A DNA stretch of 13,634 bases from an uncultured Actinomycetes bacterium. Lineage in GTDB: Bacteria > Actinomycetota > Acidimicrobiia > Acidimicrobiales > Ilumatobacteraceae. The stretch lies in assembly GCA_903925985.1 (NCBI GenBank), contig CAIYHK010000070.1, positions 1-13,634 of the forward strand, given 5' to 3'. Shown piece after piece: positions 12,781-13,634 of the stretch (position 1 is the stretch's first letter; each line of letters opens with the position of its first letter). The position numbers and the translations under genes were made by a program. The notes beneath the pieces are model-generated. The model was given only the letters and a program-made list of their open reading frames with translations. It did no database searches and was not told the DNA's origin.

Positions 12781-13578
12781 ATGACATCCATGAATGACGA
12801 GGTAGTACTACTTGATGTGAGTGAGCGCATCGCTACTATCACCCTCAATCGCCCCGCAGCCCGCAATGCGCTTTCAACCGAAGTGCTGCGAATGCTTCCC
12901 CAATTGATGATTGAGGCCGACTCACGAGATGACGTTGATGTCCTAATCCTCACGGGCGCCGACCCAGCCTTTTGCGCAGGTCTTGATCTACGCGAGTTGG
13001 GCGGCGGCGGAATCATCAATGACAAAGATGAAACTGGTGCCGGAGGTGGTCTGAATGCGTACGGTGTTCATGGGCCGTTTCCACCAGTTACAAAGCCTTT
13101 GATTGGTGCGATCAACGGTGTTGCTGTTACTGGCGGATTCGAGCTCGCGCTCAACTGTGACTTCCTGATTGCTAGTGAACGCGCCAAGTTCGGTGACACA
13201 CACGCACGAGTTGGGGTAATGCCCGGCTGGGGCCTCACCGTTCATCTCTCACACACAATTGGAGTAAGACGCGCACGTGAAATGAGTTTCACCGGAAATT
13301 TCCTATCGGCCGAAGAAGCTTTGCATTTTGGTCTCGTGAATCATGTGGTTGCTCACGAGGATCTGATTCCATTCACTCGCCAAATTGCTCGCGATATATC
13401 AGGCATTGATGCACGTGCGGTTCAGCACATACGCGGCACCTACCGAGATATCAATGCTGATGAACCCGCTTGGGCGGTCGAGTCACGAGACTCGAAACGC
13501 TGGCGGAGTGAGTCCTATGACGCAAGCAAGGTTGAATCCAGCCGCCAAGGGATTATTGATCGCGGCCGCAACCAGTAA
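12781..13578 (+). CDS. Enoyl-CoA hydratase/isomerase-family protein (crotonase)
   Basis: The 265-residue product (ATG 12781; ATG 12790 would remove three residues and has a weak GGATGA upstream) is a crotonase. The N-terminal strand is IATITLNRPAARNAL (residues 17-31). The oxyanion region is AFCAGLDL (63-70), and NGVAVTGGFELALNCD (112-127) follows. Glu121 matches the catalytic Glu144 of rat hydratase, but His141, in AKFGDTHARVGVMPGWG (135-151), replaces Glu164. The THARVG...PGWG pattern occurs in many actinobacterial EchA-type proteins, so hydration in beta-oxidation is possible but unproven. A Gly-rich insertion (about 74-91) lies where substrate-binding loops vary in the family. The gene ends at 13578, directly against a minus-strand stop codon at 13579-13581. 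Confidence 0.94.
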   Translation: MTSMNDEVVLLDVSERIATITLNRPAARNALSTEVLRMLPQLMIEADSRDDVDVLILTGADPAFCAGLDLRELGGGGIINDKDETGAGGGLNAYGVHGPFPPVTKPLIGAINGVAVTGGFELALNCDFLIASERAKFGDTHARVGVMPGWGLTVHLSHTIGVRRAREMSFTGNFLSAEEALHFGLVNHVVAHEDLIPFTRQIARDISGIDARAVQHIRGTYRDINADEPAWAVESRDSKRWRSESYDASKVESSRQGIIDRGRNQ

Positions 13579-13634
13579 TCAGGCAGAACGCGAAGCGGTG
13601 GCCTGAACTTCAATACCGCCGCGTGGACGCTGCG
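13579..13634 (-). CDS. Possible 3' end of a convergent gene (edge of window)
   Basis: One minus-strand frame is open from the window edge to a TGA at 13579-13581. It encodes 17 residues ending GGIEVQATASRSA, abutting the crotonase stop with no gap. The dense packing of the window makes a convergent gene here plausible, but the stretch is too short to test. No function can be proposed. Confidence 0.22.
   Translation of the reverse strand, partial: QRPRGGIEVQATASRSA

Noticed and set aside
1..13634. tRNA, rRNA, CRISPR arrays, insertion sequences, integrase or phage genes
   Set aside because: None was seen on either strand. Protein genes cover nearly the whole window, and the longest gene-free interval is about 100 bases.

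Overview
The window reads as a gene-dense chromosome segment of an actinobacterium, most likely from the Acidimicrobiia or a related aquatic or soil lineage. This is an inference from a DUF501-Ppx/GppA gene pair typical of Actinobacteria, moderate GC judged by eye, frequent GTG starts, ATGA/TAATG junctions, and several starts that look leaderless. No mobile element, CRISPR array, tRNA or rRNA was seen.

Region 1 (1-1121, +): the end of an aerobic carbon monoxide dehydrogenase-like molybdenum hydroxylase operon. It holds the C-terminal part of the iron-sulfur small subunit (coxS) and a complete FAD-binding medium subunit (coxM). The catalytic large subunit (coxL) is not in the window, so the substrate cannot be proven here. 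Region 2 (1113-2149, -): a translationally coupled pair, an atypical short-chain dehydrogenase and a Dabb-domain protein, convergent with coxM. Region 3 (2149-2868, +): a FAS1 (fasciclin) lipoprotein with its own candidate ECF-type promoter, a 5' dyad and a strong intrinsic terminator.

Region 4 (2914-9302, +): eight tightly packed genes. They are a MoxR/CoxD AAA+ ATPase, a CoxE VWA protein, an XdhC/CoxF-CoxI-type cofactor insertion protein, a MocA/MobA-like nucleotidyltransferase, a CoxG SRPBCC protein with a C-terminal membrane anchor, then DUF501, a Ppx/GppA phosphatase and a RimJ/RimL-type acetyltransferase. The first five form a maturation and membrane-coupling set for the molybdenum enzyme of region 1: MocA-like would build molybdopterin cytosine dinucleotide, XdhC would carry and insert the cofactor, CoxD/CoxE would finish the active site, and CoxG would link the enzyme to the membrane quinone pool. 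The last three genes are general cellular genes apparently read on the same transcript.

Region 5 (9299-11285, -): a small, very basic, His-rich orphan protein behind a recognisable promoter and Shine-Dalgarno, and a secreted proteinase K-like subtilase with a fibronectin type III domain. Region 6 (11329-13578): a minus-strand crotonase, a divergent plus-strand orphan of about 200 residues, and a second crotonase. Both crotonases lack part or all of the classical enoyl-CoA hydratase glutamate pair.

The CO dehydrogenase-type locus is the clearest functional system. It is described biology, but its layout is unusual: structural and accessory genes are split by unrelated genes, and coxS is followed directly by coxM. 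No wholly new system could be demonstrated; the strongest unexplained items are listed as findings.
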